A stretch of DNA of 64,000 nt from Arenimonas soli (GCF_014643775.1 NZ_BMKC01000002.1:124001-188000), one strand, 5' to 3'. Counted from the first letter of the stretch, positions 23,171-32,590 are shown. Numbers and translations are program-made. Notes: a model not told the origin generated them from the sequence alone.

Positions 23171-24678
23171 GCCAACTCTCGCTGCACGGCCTTCAGGTGC
23201 ATGCCGGCGAACGTCGGCTGCTGGGGCCGGTCAGCCTGGTCCTGCCCGCGGGGGAGTGCCTGGGCCTGGTCGGCGAAAGCGGCAGCGGCAAGAGCCTGAC
23301 CATCGCCGCCCTGCTGGGCCTGCTGCCGCCCGGCCTGCGGGCCCGCGGCGACATCGAACTTGATGGCGAACGCTTCCCCTTGGACGGTGCCCGCCACGCC
23401 ATGCTGCCCGGCCGCGTGCTGGCCTGGGTGCCGCAGGACCCGCAGGCGGCGCTGCACCCGCTGCGCACGCTCGGCGCGCAGCTGGAAGAATCGCTGCGCC
23501 TGCTGCGCGGGCTCGACCGCGCCGGCGCCCGCCGGGAGGCAATGGCACTGTTCGAACGCCTGCAGCTGCCGGCGCCCGCGCAGATGCTGCGCCGCTACCC
23601 GCACCAGCTGTCCGGCGGCCAGCGCCAGCGTGTGCTGTTGGCCCTGGCCCTGGCCGGCCATCCGCGCGTGCTGCTGGCCGACGAACCCACCTCGGCCCTG
23701 GACCCGCGCCTGGCGCGCGAGGCCCTGGCGATGCTCGACACGCTGCGCACCGACCTGGGCGTGTCGGTGCTGTTGGTCAGCCACGACCTGCCCCTGGTCG
23801 CCCGCCATGCCGGCCAACTGGCGATCCTGCGCCAGGGCGAAGTGGTGGAGCAGGGTTCCAGCGCCGCGATCTTCGCCGCCCCGCGTCATCCTTACACCCG
23901 CGAACTGCTGGCCGCCGACCGGCTGCCGGCCCCGGATGCCCCGGCTCCCGGCACCGAGCTGCTGCGCCTGGACGCCGTGCAGGTGGCCTACCCGGGCCAG
24001 GCGCGCCCGGCCGTGACCGGCATCAGCCTGGCCCTGCACCGCGGCGAATGCCTGGCCCTGGTCGGCGAAAGCGGCAGCGGCAAGTCCAGCCTTGGTCGCG
24101 CGCTGCTGCGGCTGCTGCGCCAGGGGGTTGGGGGCCACATCCTCTTCGACGGCGAAGACCTGCTGGCCGCCGGTCGTGGCCGGCTGCGCGCGCTGCGTCG
24201 GCGTATCGGCGTGGTTTTCCAGGACCCCTACGCCTCGCTCGATCCGCGCATGCGGGTGCGTGACCTGGTCGCCGAACCGCTGCGCATCCACGGCATCACG
24301 CCGGCGCAGGGACGGGCGGCACGTGTCGCCGGCCTGCTGGAATCGGTGGGCCTGGCGCCGGAGCTCGCCGCGCGCTTCCCGCACCAGCTTTCCGGCGGCC
24401 AGCGCCAGCGCGTGGCCATCGCCCGGGCCCTGGCCACCGACCCGGACCTGCTGGTCTGCGACGAAGCGGTGTCGGCGCTTGATGCCCAGCACCGCGCCGG
24501 CGTGCTGGCCCTGCTGGCCCGGCTCAAGCGCGAACGCGGCCTGGCCCTGCTGTTCATCACCCACGACTGGCAGGCCGCCCGGGCGCTGGCGGAACGCAGC
24601 GCGGTGCTCGCCGACGGCCGGCTGGTGGCCCTGGGCCCGACCGCCGAAGTGCTGGCCGGCGGCCGCGCGGCGGGCTGA
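23167..24678 (+). CDS. ABC transporter with two fused ATPase domains (DppD-DppF/YejF type)
   Basis: 503 aa from ATG at 23167, which overlaps the permease stop. Two complete ATPase domains are fused: domain 1 (about 1-255) has GESGSGKS, HQLSGGQRQR and LLADEPTSALD; domain 2 (about 265-503) has GESGSGKS, HQLSGGQRQR and LVCDEAVSALD. Both contain the switch His (VSHDLP, ITHDWQ) and the PRHPYTRELL oligopeptide-binding extension after domain 1. It energises peptide, glutathione or nickel import together with the permease. Confidence 0.93.
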   Translation: MSQLSLHGLQVHAGERRLLGPVSLVLPAGECLGLVGESGSGKSLTIAALLGLLPPGLRARGDIELDGERFPLDGARHAMLPGRVLAWVPQDPQAALHPLRTLGAQLEESLRLLRGLDRAGARREAMALFERLQLPAPAQMLRRYPHQLSGGQRQRVLLALALAGHPRVLLADEPTSALDPRLAREALAMLDTLRTDLGVSVLLVSHDLPLVARHAGQLAILRQGEVVEQGSSAAIFAAPRHPYTRELLAADRLPAPDAPAPGTELLRLDAVQVAYPGQARPAVTGISLALHRGECLALVGESGSGKSSLGRALLRLLRQGVGGHILFDGEDLLAAGRGRLRALRRRIGVVFQDPYASLDPRMRVRDLVAEPLRIHGITPAQGRAARVAGLLESVGLAPELAARFPHQLSGGQRQRVAIARALATDPDLLVCDEAVSALDAQHRAGVLALLARLKRERGLALLFITHDWQAARALAERSAVLADGRLVALGPTAEVLAGGRAAG

Positions 24679-24715
24679 TATAGTCGGGCCGACCTTGAGG
24701 TGAAGGGTTCACCGT

Positions 24716-27349
24716 TTGAAGCCTCGCAGCCCGCTCTCGTCCAACGTCGCCACCGCCACGCCGCCGCCCGCCGGGCCGGTGCGGCTGCGCGCCGAGGACC
24801 CGGCCGAACTGGCCGCCGAAGTCCAGCGGCTGCGGGTGGACGTCGAACGCCTGGGCCGGGCCGAGCGGCTGCAGCGCGCCCTGTTCGCGATTTCCGACCT
24901 GGCCAGCTCCGGCGAGGACACCGCCACGGTGATGCGCGGCCTGCACGAGATCGTCGGCCGGCTGATGTACGCCGAGAATTTCTACATCGTCCGGTACGCG
25001 CCCGAAACCGACACGATGCGCTTCATCTATTTCGCCGACAGCCAGGATCCCATCTGTCCGGACCCGGACGAAGAAATCCCGGCCTCGGAAATGGGCAACA
25101 GCCTCACCCTGGCGCTGATCCGCCACGGCAAGCCGGTGCTTGGCCCCTCGGTGGACGTGCGCATCGAACTGGGCGTCGGCCGCGATGAAACCCTGGGCCC
25201 GGACAGCGAAGACTGGCTGGGCGTGCCGATGGTGGACGAAGGGGTGGTGCGCGGCGCCGTGGTCGTGCAGAGCTACGACCCGAACACACGCTACAGCGAA
25301 GACGACCGCGCCCTGCTCGGCTACGTGGCCCAGCACATCCTGACCGCGCTGGCCCGCCGCGACGCCCAGGAAGAACTGGAACGGCGCGTCGACGAACGCA
25401 CCAGCGAACTGCGCCAGCAGGTCGCCGAACGCGAACGCAGCGAACGCCTGCAGGCGGCACTGTTCCGCATCGCCGAACAGGCCGGGCGCAGCGAAAGCAT
25501 CGAGGTCTTCTACGCCGAGGTGCACGGCATCGTCAGCGCCCTGCTCGACGCCCGCAACTTCTTCATCGCCCTGCTCACGCCCGACGGCCAGGAGCTGGAC
25601 TTCCCTTATTCGGTGGACGAACGCGACCAGGCGCGCCCGCGCCGCAAGCTGGCCCGCGGCCTCACCGAGTTCGTGCTGGCCTCCGGCGAACCGCTGCTCA
25701 CCGACCGCAACGGCATCCACAGCCTGGTCGCCGAGGGCAAGGTGCAGTCCTTCGGCACGCCGTCGGTGTGCTGGCTGGGCGTGCCGCTGCAGATCGAGGG
25801 CGCCGTCGCGGGCGTCATCGCCGTGCAGAGCTACACGCCCGACTACCTGTACACCAAGCGCGACCAGGAACTGCTTAGCTTCGTGTCCTTCCACATCGCC
25901 CAGGCGCTGGAACGCCGCCAGGCGCATGAATCACTGCGCGAGGCCTACGCCGAACTCGAACAGCGCGTGGCCGCGCGCACCAGCGAACTGGCCGACGCCA
26001 ACCGCGAGCTGCTCGACCAGATATCGGTGCGCGAACGCATGGAGCACAAGCTCAAGCACGAGGCCATGCACGACACCCTGACCGGCCTGCCCAACCGCAG
26101 CCACCTGCTCGGGCGCATGGGCCTGGCGCTGTCGCGCTACCGCTACGACCGCAAGCAGCTGTTCGCGGTGCTGTTTCTCGACCTGGACCGGTTCAAGGTG
26201 GTCAACGACTCGGTCGGCCACCTGGTCGGCGACGAACTGCTGAAGGAAGCCGCCCGCCGCATCAGCAGCTGCGTGCGCGACCCGGACATGGTGGCGCGCC
26301 TGGGCGGCGACGAATTCGCGATCGTGCTCGATTTCATCCACACCGTCGAAGACGCGGTGGCGGTGGCCGAACGGGTCATCACCTCGCTGGCCGAGCCGAT
26401 GCGCATCGCCGGCAAGGAGCTCTACACCTCGGCCAGCATCGGCATCGCCCTGGTGGACCCGCGCTACCGCAGCCCGGAAGAACTGCTGCGCGACGCCGAC
26501 GTGGCCATGTACCGCGCCAAGGCCACCGGCCGCCAGCGCTTCGCCATCTTCGACGAACACCTGCACGAAGCGGCGCTGAAGCTGCTTGAACTCGAAGGCG
26601 ACCTGCGCCGCGCCCTGCACCGCCAGGAGTTCGTGCCGCACTACCAGCCCATCCTGAGCCTGGCAGACGGCCGCCTGGTGGGTTTCGAGGCGCTGATGCG
26701 CTGGCACCACCCGGTGCGCGGCCTGTGCGTGCCCGGCGACTTCCTGGGCACGGCCGAAGAAACCGGCAGCCTCGAACACATGGACTGGCAGCTCTACGAC
26801 CTGGTCTGCAAGGACATCCGCCGGCTGTCGGTCGGCCGTGCCTACACCACGCTCAACGTGTCGCCCAGGCACCTGCGCGCGCCCGATTTCGACGAGCGCC
26901 TGCTCGAACTGATGACCCGCTACGGCGTGCGCCCGGCCAACCTGCGGCTGGAAGTCACCGAAGGCGCGCTGCTCGAACAGCCCGAGGAAGTGCAGGCCTG
27001 CCTGGGCCGGCTGCGCGACGCCGGCGTGCTGACCCTGCTCGACGACTTCGGCACCGGTTATTCGTCGCTGAGCTACCTGCACCGCTTCCCGCTGCACGGC
27101 CTGAAGATCGACCGCAGCTTCGTGCACGAACTGCGCAGCGGCGAAAGCGGCGGCAGCACCGCCATCGTGCGCGCGATCCGCCTGCTGGCCGATTCGCTGG
27201 GCCTGGAAGTGATCGCCGAAGGCATCGAGTCCGAAGAACAGCGCTACCAGCTGCGCCTGCTCGGCCTGAGCCTGGGCCAGGGTTACCTGTTCTCGAAACC
27301 CGCTTCGGCCGACGAGATCCTGGAACGTTACGGGCTGTCGGTGGACTGA
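24716..27349 (+). CDS. GAF-GAF-GGDEF-EAL cyclic-di-GMP signalling protein
   Basis: 877 aa. The TTG at 24716 is preceded by GAGGTGAAGGG; no better ATG is near. Order: coiled-coil start, GAF 1 (about 40-215), coiled coil, GAF 2 (about 245-400), coiled coil (405-450), GGDEF with intact RLGGDEF near 529-533 and an RDPD inhibitory site five residues before it, then EAL with EALMRW near 658, NVS, DDFGTGYSSLSYL and KIDRSF. Both domains look catalytically intact, so it may make and degrade c-di-GMP under GAF control. Its last 22 bases overlap the convergent epimerase gene. Confidence 0.93.
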   Translation: MKPRSPLSSNVATATPPPAGPVRLRAEDPAELAAEVQRLRVDVERLGRAERLQRALFAISDLASSGEDTATVMRGLHEIVGRLMYAENFYIVRYAPETDTMRFIYFADSQDPICPDPDEEIPASEMGNSLTLALIRHGKPVLGPSVDVRIELGVGRDETLGPDSEDWLGVPMVDEGVVRGAVVVQSYDPNTRYSEDDRALLGYVAQHILTALARRDAQEELERRVDERTSELRQQVAERERSERLQAALFRIAEQAGRSESIEVFYAEVHGIVSALLDARNFFIALLTPDGQELDFPYSVDERDQARPRRKLARGLTEFVLASGEPLLTDRNGIHSLVAEGKVQSFGTPSVCWLGVPLQIEGAVAGVIAVQSYTPDYLYTKRDQELLSFVSFHIAQALERRQAHESLREAYAELEQRVAARTSELADANRELLDQISVRERMEHKLKHEAMHDTLTGLPNRSHLLGRMGLALSRYRYDRKQLFAVLFLDLDRFKVVNDSVGHLVGDELLKEAARRISSCVRDPDMVARLGGDEFAIVLDFIHTVEDAVAVAERVITSLAEPMRIAGKELYTSASIGIALVDPRYRSPEELLRDADVAMYRAKATGRQRFAIFDEHLHEAALKLLELEGDLRRALHRQEFVPHYQPILSLADGRLVGFEALMRWHHPVRGLCVPGDFLGTAEETGSLEHMDWQLYDLVCKDIRRLSVGRAYTTLNVSPRHLRAPDFDERLLELMTRYGVRPANLRLEVTEGALLEQPEEVQACLGRLRDAGVLTLLDDFGTGYSSLSYLHRFPLHGLKIDRSFVHELRSGESGGSTAIVRAIRLLADSLGLEVIAEGIESEEQRYQLRLLGLSLGQGYLFSKPASADEILERYGLSVD

Positions 27350-28320
27350 GTCGCCAGCAGGCCTTCGGCCCGCAGCCAGGCGATGGTGTCGGCCAGCAGC
27401 ACGGGAAGCGGCGTGGCGCGGTAGCCCAGCTCGCGTTCGGCCTTGCCGCTGTCCACCTGCAGGTGGTGGCAGGTGAAACACACCGCCGCGGGGGTCAGCT
27501 TCGGCGGCTTGCGGGTGATGCGCGAGACCAGGTCCAGCGTGCGCGCATAAGCGCGCAGCACGGGTGCCGGCAGCGCGCGCGTGGGCACCGGCTTGCCCAG
27601 CTGGCGGCCGATTTCCGCCACCAGGCCGAGGAAGCTGGCGTGCTCACCGCCCAGCAGCCAGGCCTCGTCGCGGGCTGGGCCCTGCCAGGCGCGCACGTGC
27701 GCCCGCGCGACCTCACGCACGTCGGCGAAGGCGCCGGAGCCGGGAGGTGCCCCGGGCAACTGGCCGGCGTCGGCCATGCGGATCAGGTTCGACCAGTTGT
27801 TGCGATCGCCCGGGCCCAGGATGTGCGAGGGCTGCAGGACCAGGAACGGCAGGCCGGATTCGCGCACCAGGCGTTCGGCGGCGTGTTTGCTTCGCTCGTA
27901 GTTGATCCACGAGCGCGCGCCCTGCTGCGGCGTGTCCTCGCGCAGCGGCCCCGGCGCCAGGTGGGAATAGGCCGAAATGCTGGAGGTGTAGACGAAGCAG
28001 CGCACGCCGGCGTCGCGCGCGGCATCGAGCAGCTGCCGCGTACCGCCCACGTTGGTGGCGGTCTGGGCGGCGTCGCCGGGGCCCCAGTTGTTGGTGTCGG
28101 ACGCCGTGTGGAAAACCGCCTCGACGCCGGCCACGGCGGCGGCCAGCGACGCCGCGTCGCCCAGGTGGCCGCGCACCGGCTGCGCGCCCGCGGCAGCCAC
28201 GGCGACGTCGCCGGCCGGCGAACGCGACAGCCCGCGCACCTCGACCCCGGCCGCGCGCAGTTCGCGCAGCAGGTGCTGGCCCAAGAAGCCGGTGGCGCCG
28301 GTGACGAGGACGGTAGGCAT
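27328..28320 (-). CDS. NAD-dependent epimerase/dehydratase-like extended SDR
   Basis: 330 aa from ATG at 28320 (MPTVLVTGATGFLGQHLL). TGATGFLG cofactor site at 7-14, HTASDTNNWG, VYTSSISAYS, and YERSK for the catalytic YxxxK. It resembles dihydroflavonol reductase/3-beta-HSD-type sterol or aglycone oxidoreductases (HpnA-like). Substrate unknown. Upstream sequence includes TTAGCAT about 25 nt before the ATG as a possible -10. The convergent overlap with the GGDEF-EAL gene is 22 bp. Confidence 0.87.
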   Translation of the reverse strand: MPTVLVTGATGFLGQHLLRELRAAGVEVRGLSRSPAGDVAVAAAGAQPVRGHLGDAASLAAAVAGVEAVFHTASDTNNWGPGDAAQTATNVGGTRQLLDAARDAGVRCFVYTSSISAYSHLAPGPLREDTPQQGARSWINYERSKHAAERLVRESGLPFLVLQPSHILGPGDRNNWSNLIRMADAGQLPGAPPGSGAFADVREVARAHVRAWQGPARDEAWLLGGEHASFLGLVAEIGRQLGKPVPTRALPAPVLRAYARTLDLVSRITRKPPKLTPAAVCFTCHHLQVDSGKAERELGYRATPLPVLLADTIAWLRAEGLLATQSTDSP

Positions 28321-28452
28321 GGCGGGACTCGCGTGTTCGGTCCTGCCGATGCTAACGCCGCCGGCGCGATGGCAGGTGATGACCTCGATCACGTTGCGTT
28401 CTACCAGGCCGCGTTATGGTCGTGGCGAATGTTCACGCAACGGGAGCAAGGC

Positions 28453-29424
28453 ATGGGTCTGCTGGTGAATGGCAAGTGGCAGGACACCTGGTACGACACC
28501 GACAAGAGCGGTGGGCGCTTCGAGCGGTCGAAGGCGAAGTTCCGCAACTGGGTCACCGCCGACGGCGCGCCCGGACCCGACGGCGAAGGCGGATTCAAGG
28601 CCGAACCGGGGCGCTACCACCTGTACGTTTCCCTGGCCTGCCCCTGGGCCCACCGCACCCTGATATTCCGGCGCCTGAAGGGGCTGGAGAAGATGATCGA
28701 CGTGTCGGTGGTGAACTGGCTGATGGGCAAGCAAGGCTGGACCTTCGAACCCGGCCCCGGGGTGGTGCCCGACCCGGTCTTCGGCGCCCGTCGCCTGTAC
28801 GAGGTCTACCTCAAGGCCGACCCGGACTATTCCGGCCGCGTCACCGTGCCGGTGCTCTGGGATCGCGAGCGCGCCACCGTGGTCAGCAACGAATCGGCCG
28901 ACATCATCCGCATGTTCAACAGCGCCTTCGACGGCGTCGGCGCGGCGCCGGGCGATTTCTACCCTGCGCTGAGGCGCGCCGAGATCGACAGGGTCAACCA
29001 GCGCGTCTACGACACGGTCAACAACGGCGTGTACAAGGCCGGCTTCGCCACCACGCAGGAAGCCTACGAAGAAGCGCTGGCGCCGCTGTTCGAATCGCTG
29101 GACTGGCTGGAAGGCCGGCTGGCGAAAACCCGCTACACCTGCGGCGACACGCTGACCGAGGCCGACTGGCGCCTGTTCACCACGCTCATCCGCTTCGACG
29201 CCGTGTACGTGGGGCACTTCAAGTGCAACCTTCGCCGCATCGCCGACTACCCGAACCTGTCGGGTTTCCTGCGCGACCTGTACCAGGTGCCCGGCGTGGC
29301 CGGAACGGTGGATTTCCGGCACATCAAGGGCCACTACTACCAGAGCCACGACATGATCAATCCGACCGGCATCGTGCCCATGGGACCGGTGCTGGACCTG
29401 GAGGCGCCGCACGGGCGGGGCTGA
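28453..29424 (+). CDS. Glutathionyl-hydroquinone reductase-like (Xi-class GST)
   Basis: 323 aa from ATG at 28453 with GGGAGCAAGG upstream. The active site Cys lies in SLACPWAHRTLI at about 59-70, followed by WLMGKQGWTFEPG and DPDYSGRVTVPVLWD, all hallmarks of the YqjG/PcpF/Xi-class. The C-terminal helical GST domain contains TEADWRLFTTLIRFDAVYVGHFKCN. The enzyme reduces glutathionyl-hydroquinones to hydroquinones. No quinone pathway gene is adjacent. Confidence 0.94.
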   Translation: MGLLVNGKWQDTWYDTDKSGGRFERSKAKFRNWVTADGAPGPDGEGGFKAEPGRYHLYVSLACPWAHRTLIFRRLKGLEKMIDVSVVNWLMGKQGWTFEPGPGVVPDPVFGARRLYEVYLKADPDYSGRVTVPVLWDRERATVVSNESADIIRMFNSAFDGVGAAPGDFYPALRRAEIDRVNQRVYDTVNNGVYKAGFATTQEAYEEALAPLFESLDWLEGRLAKTRYTCGDTLTEADWRLFTTLIRFDAVYVGHFKCNLRRIADYPNLSGFLRDLYQVPGVAGTVDFRHIKGHYYQSHDMINPTGIVPMGPVLDLEAPHGRG

Positions 29425-29442
29425 AGCCGGCGGGTGCCGCGC

Positions 29443-30384
29443 TCAGGGCGCTGCCTTCCCTGACTCCCAGTAGGGGGGCGACCCGATCCGGCCGCGCAGG
29501 AAATCGGCGAAGGCGGTGACCTTGCGGGGCTGGTGCCCGCGTGCGGACGTGACCAGGTGGATGCCGTGTTCGGGCAGGGCCCAACCGGGCAAGACCCGCT
29601 GCAACCGGTTCACCGCCAGGTCGGGGCCGGCCACGAACAAGGGCAGGCGCGCGATGCCCAGGCCCTGCAGCGCCGCCTCCCGCAGGGCCATGCTGCTGTT
29701 GGCCTTCAGCGGCCCGCGGACCTTCACGGTTTCGCTGCGCCCGTCGCGCGTGAACGTCCATCCAGGTCCGGTCGCCGCCAGCGAATAGACCAGTGCCGCA
29801 TGCCCGGCGAGGTCGGCGGGCTCGCCGGGCAGGCCGGCGCGCGCCAGGTAGTCGGCGTGCGCCACCAACACGTCGGAGCTGCGACCGAGCAAGCTGGCCA
29901 CCAGGGAAGAATCCGCCAGCGTTCCGATGCGGATGGCGAGGTCGAAATCCCCGCCGACCAGGTCGACCACGCGATCGTCGAGCACCAGCTCGACCTCCAC
30001 CTCGGGGTACTGGTTTGCGAAGGCACCCAGCGCCGGCGCCAGGTGCAGCACGCCGAAGGACATCGGAGCGTTGACCCGAAGCAGGCCCCGCGGCGAGGCC
30101 AGCAGCGACACCGCCGCTTCTTCGGCGTCATGGGCGGCACTGCGTGCCTGGCGGGCATGGGGCAATGCCGCGTACCCGGCTTCGGTCAGGGACAACCGCC
30201 GTGTCGTTCTCTGCAGCAGGCGTACACCCAGCCGGGCCTCAAGTCGCGAGACCGCACTGCTGACCATCGATTTCGAGACGCCCAGGCGCCGGGCCGCCGC
30301 GGAAAAACCTTCGGATTCGGCGACCGCCGCGAAGACGAGCAGGTCGTCCAGGGAATGGGCCGGGGGAGGGTTTTTGTTCGACAT
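29443..30384 (-). CDS. LysR-family transcriptional regulator
   Basis: 313 aa from ATG at 30384 (MSNKNPPPAHSLDDLLVFAAVAESEGFSA is split here after residue 20). The N-terminal HTH reads FSAAARRLGVSKSMVSSAVSRLE (about 32-54), and the type 2 periplasmic-binding-like effector domain follows. It is close to the AaeR/DsdC-like group that regulates neighbouring hydrolases or oxidoreductases. It is divergent from the cyclase gene at 30481 across 96 bp, so that gene is its likely target. Confidence 0.9.
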   Translation of the reverse strand: MSNKNPPPAHSLDDLLVFAAVAESEGFSAAARRLGVSKSMVSSAVSRLEARLGVRLLQRTTRRLSLTEAGYAALPHARQARSAAHDAEEAAVSLLASPRGLLRVNAPMSFGVLHLAPALGAFANQYPEVEVELVLDDRVVDLVGGDFDLAIRIGTLADSSLVASLLGRSSDVLVAHADYLARAGLPGEPADLAGHAALVYSLAATGPGWTFTRDGRSETVKVRGPLKANSSMALREAALQGLGIARLPLFVAGPDLAVNRLQRVLPGWALPEHGIHLVTSARGHQPRKVTAFADFLRGRIGSPPYWESGKAAP

Positions 30385-30480
30385 GGCGAACAGTGTTTCC
30401 ACATTGGCCGGGATTATCAGCGGATTCCGCACCATTCACGATACCGGCGTCAACCACCCGCCCCGACCCGGAGCCACCCC

Positions 30481-31467
30481 ATGAAAGCCATTCCGCTCTC
30501 GCTCGCCCTCTGCGCCCTGCTTGCCTCGCCCCTGGCCATGGGCGCCCGCCCGGGCGCCGCCACCAGCCCGTGGGGGCCCGACGACCAGATCGGTCGCCTC
30601 AACCTGATGACGGACGCCTCACGCGCCGCGGTGCTGTCGCGCATCCGTGGCGGCACCGTTTACGACCTCGGCGTCGAATACCACAAGGGCATGCCCAGCT
30701 GGTCGCTGCTGGGCGACCCGACCTACCAGATATGGATGACCCATACGCCACGGGGAACCGCGGTCGACAACGTGCTGGGCCTCGGCCGCGCCATGCACGA
30801 ACATGTTTCCTACTCCGGTGACGCGGTGCTGATGTACACCCACACCGGCACCCACATCGACGCGCTGTCGCACTTCGGGCTCAACGGCCGCATCTGGAAC
30901 GGCTTCCACCACGACAGCCACCAGGGCGACCTGGGCTGGCACAAGGGCGGCGCGGAAAACCTGCCGCCGATCATCGCCCGCGGCGTGCTTATCGACGTGC
31001 CCGCCTACAAGGGCGTGGACATGCTTCCCGACAGCTACCGGATCATGCCCGCCGACCTCGAGGGCGCGCTTTCCCGCCAGGGCGTACGCCTGCAGGCGGG
31101 CGACGCGGTGTTCATCCGCACCGGCCGGATGCGGGTCATCGACGACAAGCAGCGCTACATGGACAACCCGCCCGGCATCGGCCTGGACGCCGCCCGCTGG
31201 CTGGTGGAAACCCACGGCGCGATGCTGATCGGCAGCGACAACCTCAGCCTCGAGAGCTTCCCGGTGGAAACCCCGGACAACTGGGTCCCCGTGCACACCT
31301 ACCTTGAGGCGGAACAGGGCGTGGCGATCATGGAGGTCGTGGACCTGGAAGCGCTTGCGCGTGATCGCGTGCATGAGTTCGCATTCATCGGCGCCGGATT
31401 GAAGCTGCGCGGTGCGAGCGGGGCGCCGATGCGGCCCATTGCCCTGCCGCTGGATCCGGCGCCCTGA
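30481..31467 (+). CDS. Exported cyclase-family (kynurenine formamidase-like) hydrolase
   Basis: 328 aa. Signal peptide MKAIPLSLALCALLASPLAMG. The metal motif HTGTHIDALSH corresponds to HxGTHxDxPxH of the cyclase family, with Ala replacing the common Pro. Further conserved parts are GVLIDVP, LQAGDAVFIRTG and GSDNLSLESFP. Family members hydrolyse amide or cyclic substrates such as N-formylkynurenine or are uncharacterised. Export to the periplasm argues against kynurenine catabolism. It is probably controlled by the divergent LysR regulator. Confidence 0.85.
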   Translation: MKAIPLSLALCALLASPLAMGARPGAATSPWGPDDQIGRLNLMTDASRAAVLSRIRGGTVYDLGVEYHKGMPSWSLLGDPTYQIWMTHTPRGTAVDNVLGLGRAMHEHVSYSGDAVLMYTHTGTHIDALSHFGLNGRIWNGFHHDSHQGDLGWHKGGAENLPPIIARGVLIDVPAYKGVDMLPDSYRIMPADLEGALSRQGVRLQAGDAVFIRTGRMRVIDDKQRYMDNPPGIGLDAARWLVETHGAMLIGSDNLSLESFPVETPDNWVPVHTYLEAEQGVAIMEVVDLEALARDRVHEFAFIGAGLKLRGASGAPMRPIALPLDPAP

Positions 31468-31492
31468 TCAGCCCGACCCACACAGGAGCACG

Positions 31493-31600
31493 AGGCCCGA
31501 GCACACCCATATCGTCCTCGACGAGGTCGATCCGCAGAACTGGGGATTCGCCGGCATGCTGAGCGACGAGTTCCGCCAGCGCGAAACCGGCCCGGGGTGA
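31493..31600 (+). pseudogene. Remnant of a tautomerase-like gene (C-terminal 35 codons)
   Basis: After the cyclase stop, CACAGGAGCAC looks like a ribosome site but no start codon follows. Instead the sequence enters a frame reading HTHIVLDEVDPQNWGFAG and continuing to a TGA at 31598-31600. That stretch resembles the end of 4-oxalocrotonate tautomerase-like proteins. A deletion seems to have fused the ribosome site to about codon 30 of the lost gene. Family assignment rests on a short stretch and is uncertain. Confidence 0.35.
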
Positions 31601-31623
31601 GCGCCTGACCGGCGCCCCGGATC

Positions 31624-32520
31624 TCAGCCGCGGTCGTGCCGGAGCCGCGGGTCCGCCGACAGCGTTTCGTAGAGGAATTCGGTCAATGCCCTGACGCGGG
31701 CGACGCGACGCAGGTCCGGGTGGGTGAGCACCCAGACCTGCGTGTCCAGTTCGCGCGGTGGTGGTCTTAGCTGGACCAGGCCCGGCCGCACCTCGGCAAG
31801 CGGGCAAAGAAGCCAGCCAACGCCAAACCCGGCGGCGACGGCGTCGGCCAGGCTGATCAGGCTGTCCACGCGCAGCACCACCTTTTCCGGCGCGACGTTT
31901 TCACGCAGCCACCTGGCCGACGCCAGGTGGGAAAGTGGCTCCGCGTGGCCGATCCACCGGTAGGCGGATTCCCCGGGCGCCGGGCCCAGCGTTTCGATGT
32001 ATGCGGCGGAGGCATACAGCGCGGTTTCGATCGTGCCGACCCGGCGGCCGACGAGGTTCCCGGGCGGCCGATTCGAGCCACGCACGGCAACGTCCGCTTC
32101 CCGCCGCGTGAGGTTGAGCATGCTGTCGTTGACCACCAGGTCGAGCTGCAGCTGCGGGTGCTCGGCGCTGAATGCCGCAAGCCGCGACATCAACAAGGCC
32201 TGCATCAGGGTGTCGGGCGCGGTAAGTCGAATGCTTCCCCTGAGCGCGAGGTCGTTGCCGGTGACCCGCCGCCCGGCGGCTTCGAGTTGTTCGGACACCC
32301 CGGCAATGCCGGAAGCCAGCTCGTGGCCCTGTACGGTCAAGGCGTAGCCGCCCGGCAGGCGGTCGAAAAGACGGACGTCGAGGGCTTGTTCAAGGCTGCC
32401 CAGTCGTCGCAACACCGTCGAATGATTCACCCCCAGCGCCTGGGCGGCGGCGCCAATGGATCCGTATTCGCAAACGGCCACGAAAAACTGCAGGTCGTTC
32501 CACTGCACGCGGCTTTCCAT
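31624..32520 (-). CDS. LysR-family transcriptional regulator
   Basis: 298 aa from ATG at 32520 (MESRVQWNDLQFFVAVCEYG). HTH at about 20-42: SIGAAAQALGVNHSTVLRRLGSLE. A type 2 effector domain follows. ATG at 32550 or further upstream would add poorly conserved residues and read through the operator-like dyads. It is divergent from the alcohol dehydrogenase operon. The 119-bp gap holds two ATGCG-N4-CGCAT dyads that it most likely binds. Confidence 0.88.
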   Translation of the reverse strand: MESRVQWNDLQFFVAVCEYGSIGAAAQALGVNHSTVLRRLGSLEQALDVRLFDRLPGGYALTVQGHELASGIAGVSEQLEAAGRRVTGNDLALRGSIRLTAPDTLMQALLMSRLAAFSAEHPQLQLDLVVNDSMLNLTRREADVAVRGSNRPPGNLVGRRVGTIETALYASAAYIETLGPAPGESAYRWIGHAEPLSHLASARWLRENVAPEKVVLRVDSLISLADAVAAGFGVGWLLCPLAEVRPGLVQLRPPPRELDTQVWVLTHPDLRRVARVRALTEFLYETLSADPRLRHDRG

Positions 32521-32532
32521 GGGCGGGAATCC

Positions 32533-32548
32533 TATGCGTCTGCGCATA
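32533..32548. promoter_or_regulatory. LysR operator candidate 1 (ATGCG-N4-CGCAT)
   Basis: TATGCGTCTGCGCATA is a dyad with six-base arms, 13 bp before the LysR start. It carries the T-N11-A core expected for LysR-type boxes. The centre lies 42 bp from that of the second dyad, four helical turns. Confidence 0.55.
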
Positions 32549-32574
32549 TCGGTTATGCGCAATTTGCCAGTTTT

Positions 32575-32590
32575 TATGCGTTTGCGCATT
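32575..32590. promoter_or_regulatory. LysR operator candidate 2 (ATGCG-N4-CGCAT)
   Basis: TATGCGTTTGCGCATT repeats the first dyad with changes at two positions. A half-related TTATGCGCAA lies between them at 32553-32562. It lies about 50 bp before the alcohol dehydrogenase start, where an activator site would be expected. Confidence 0.55.
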
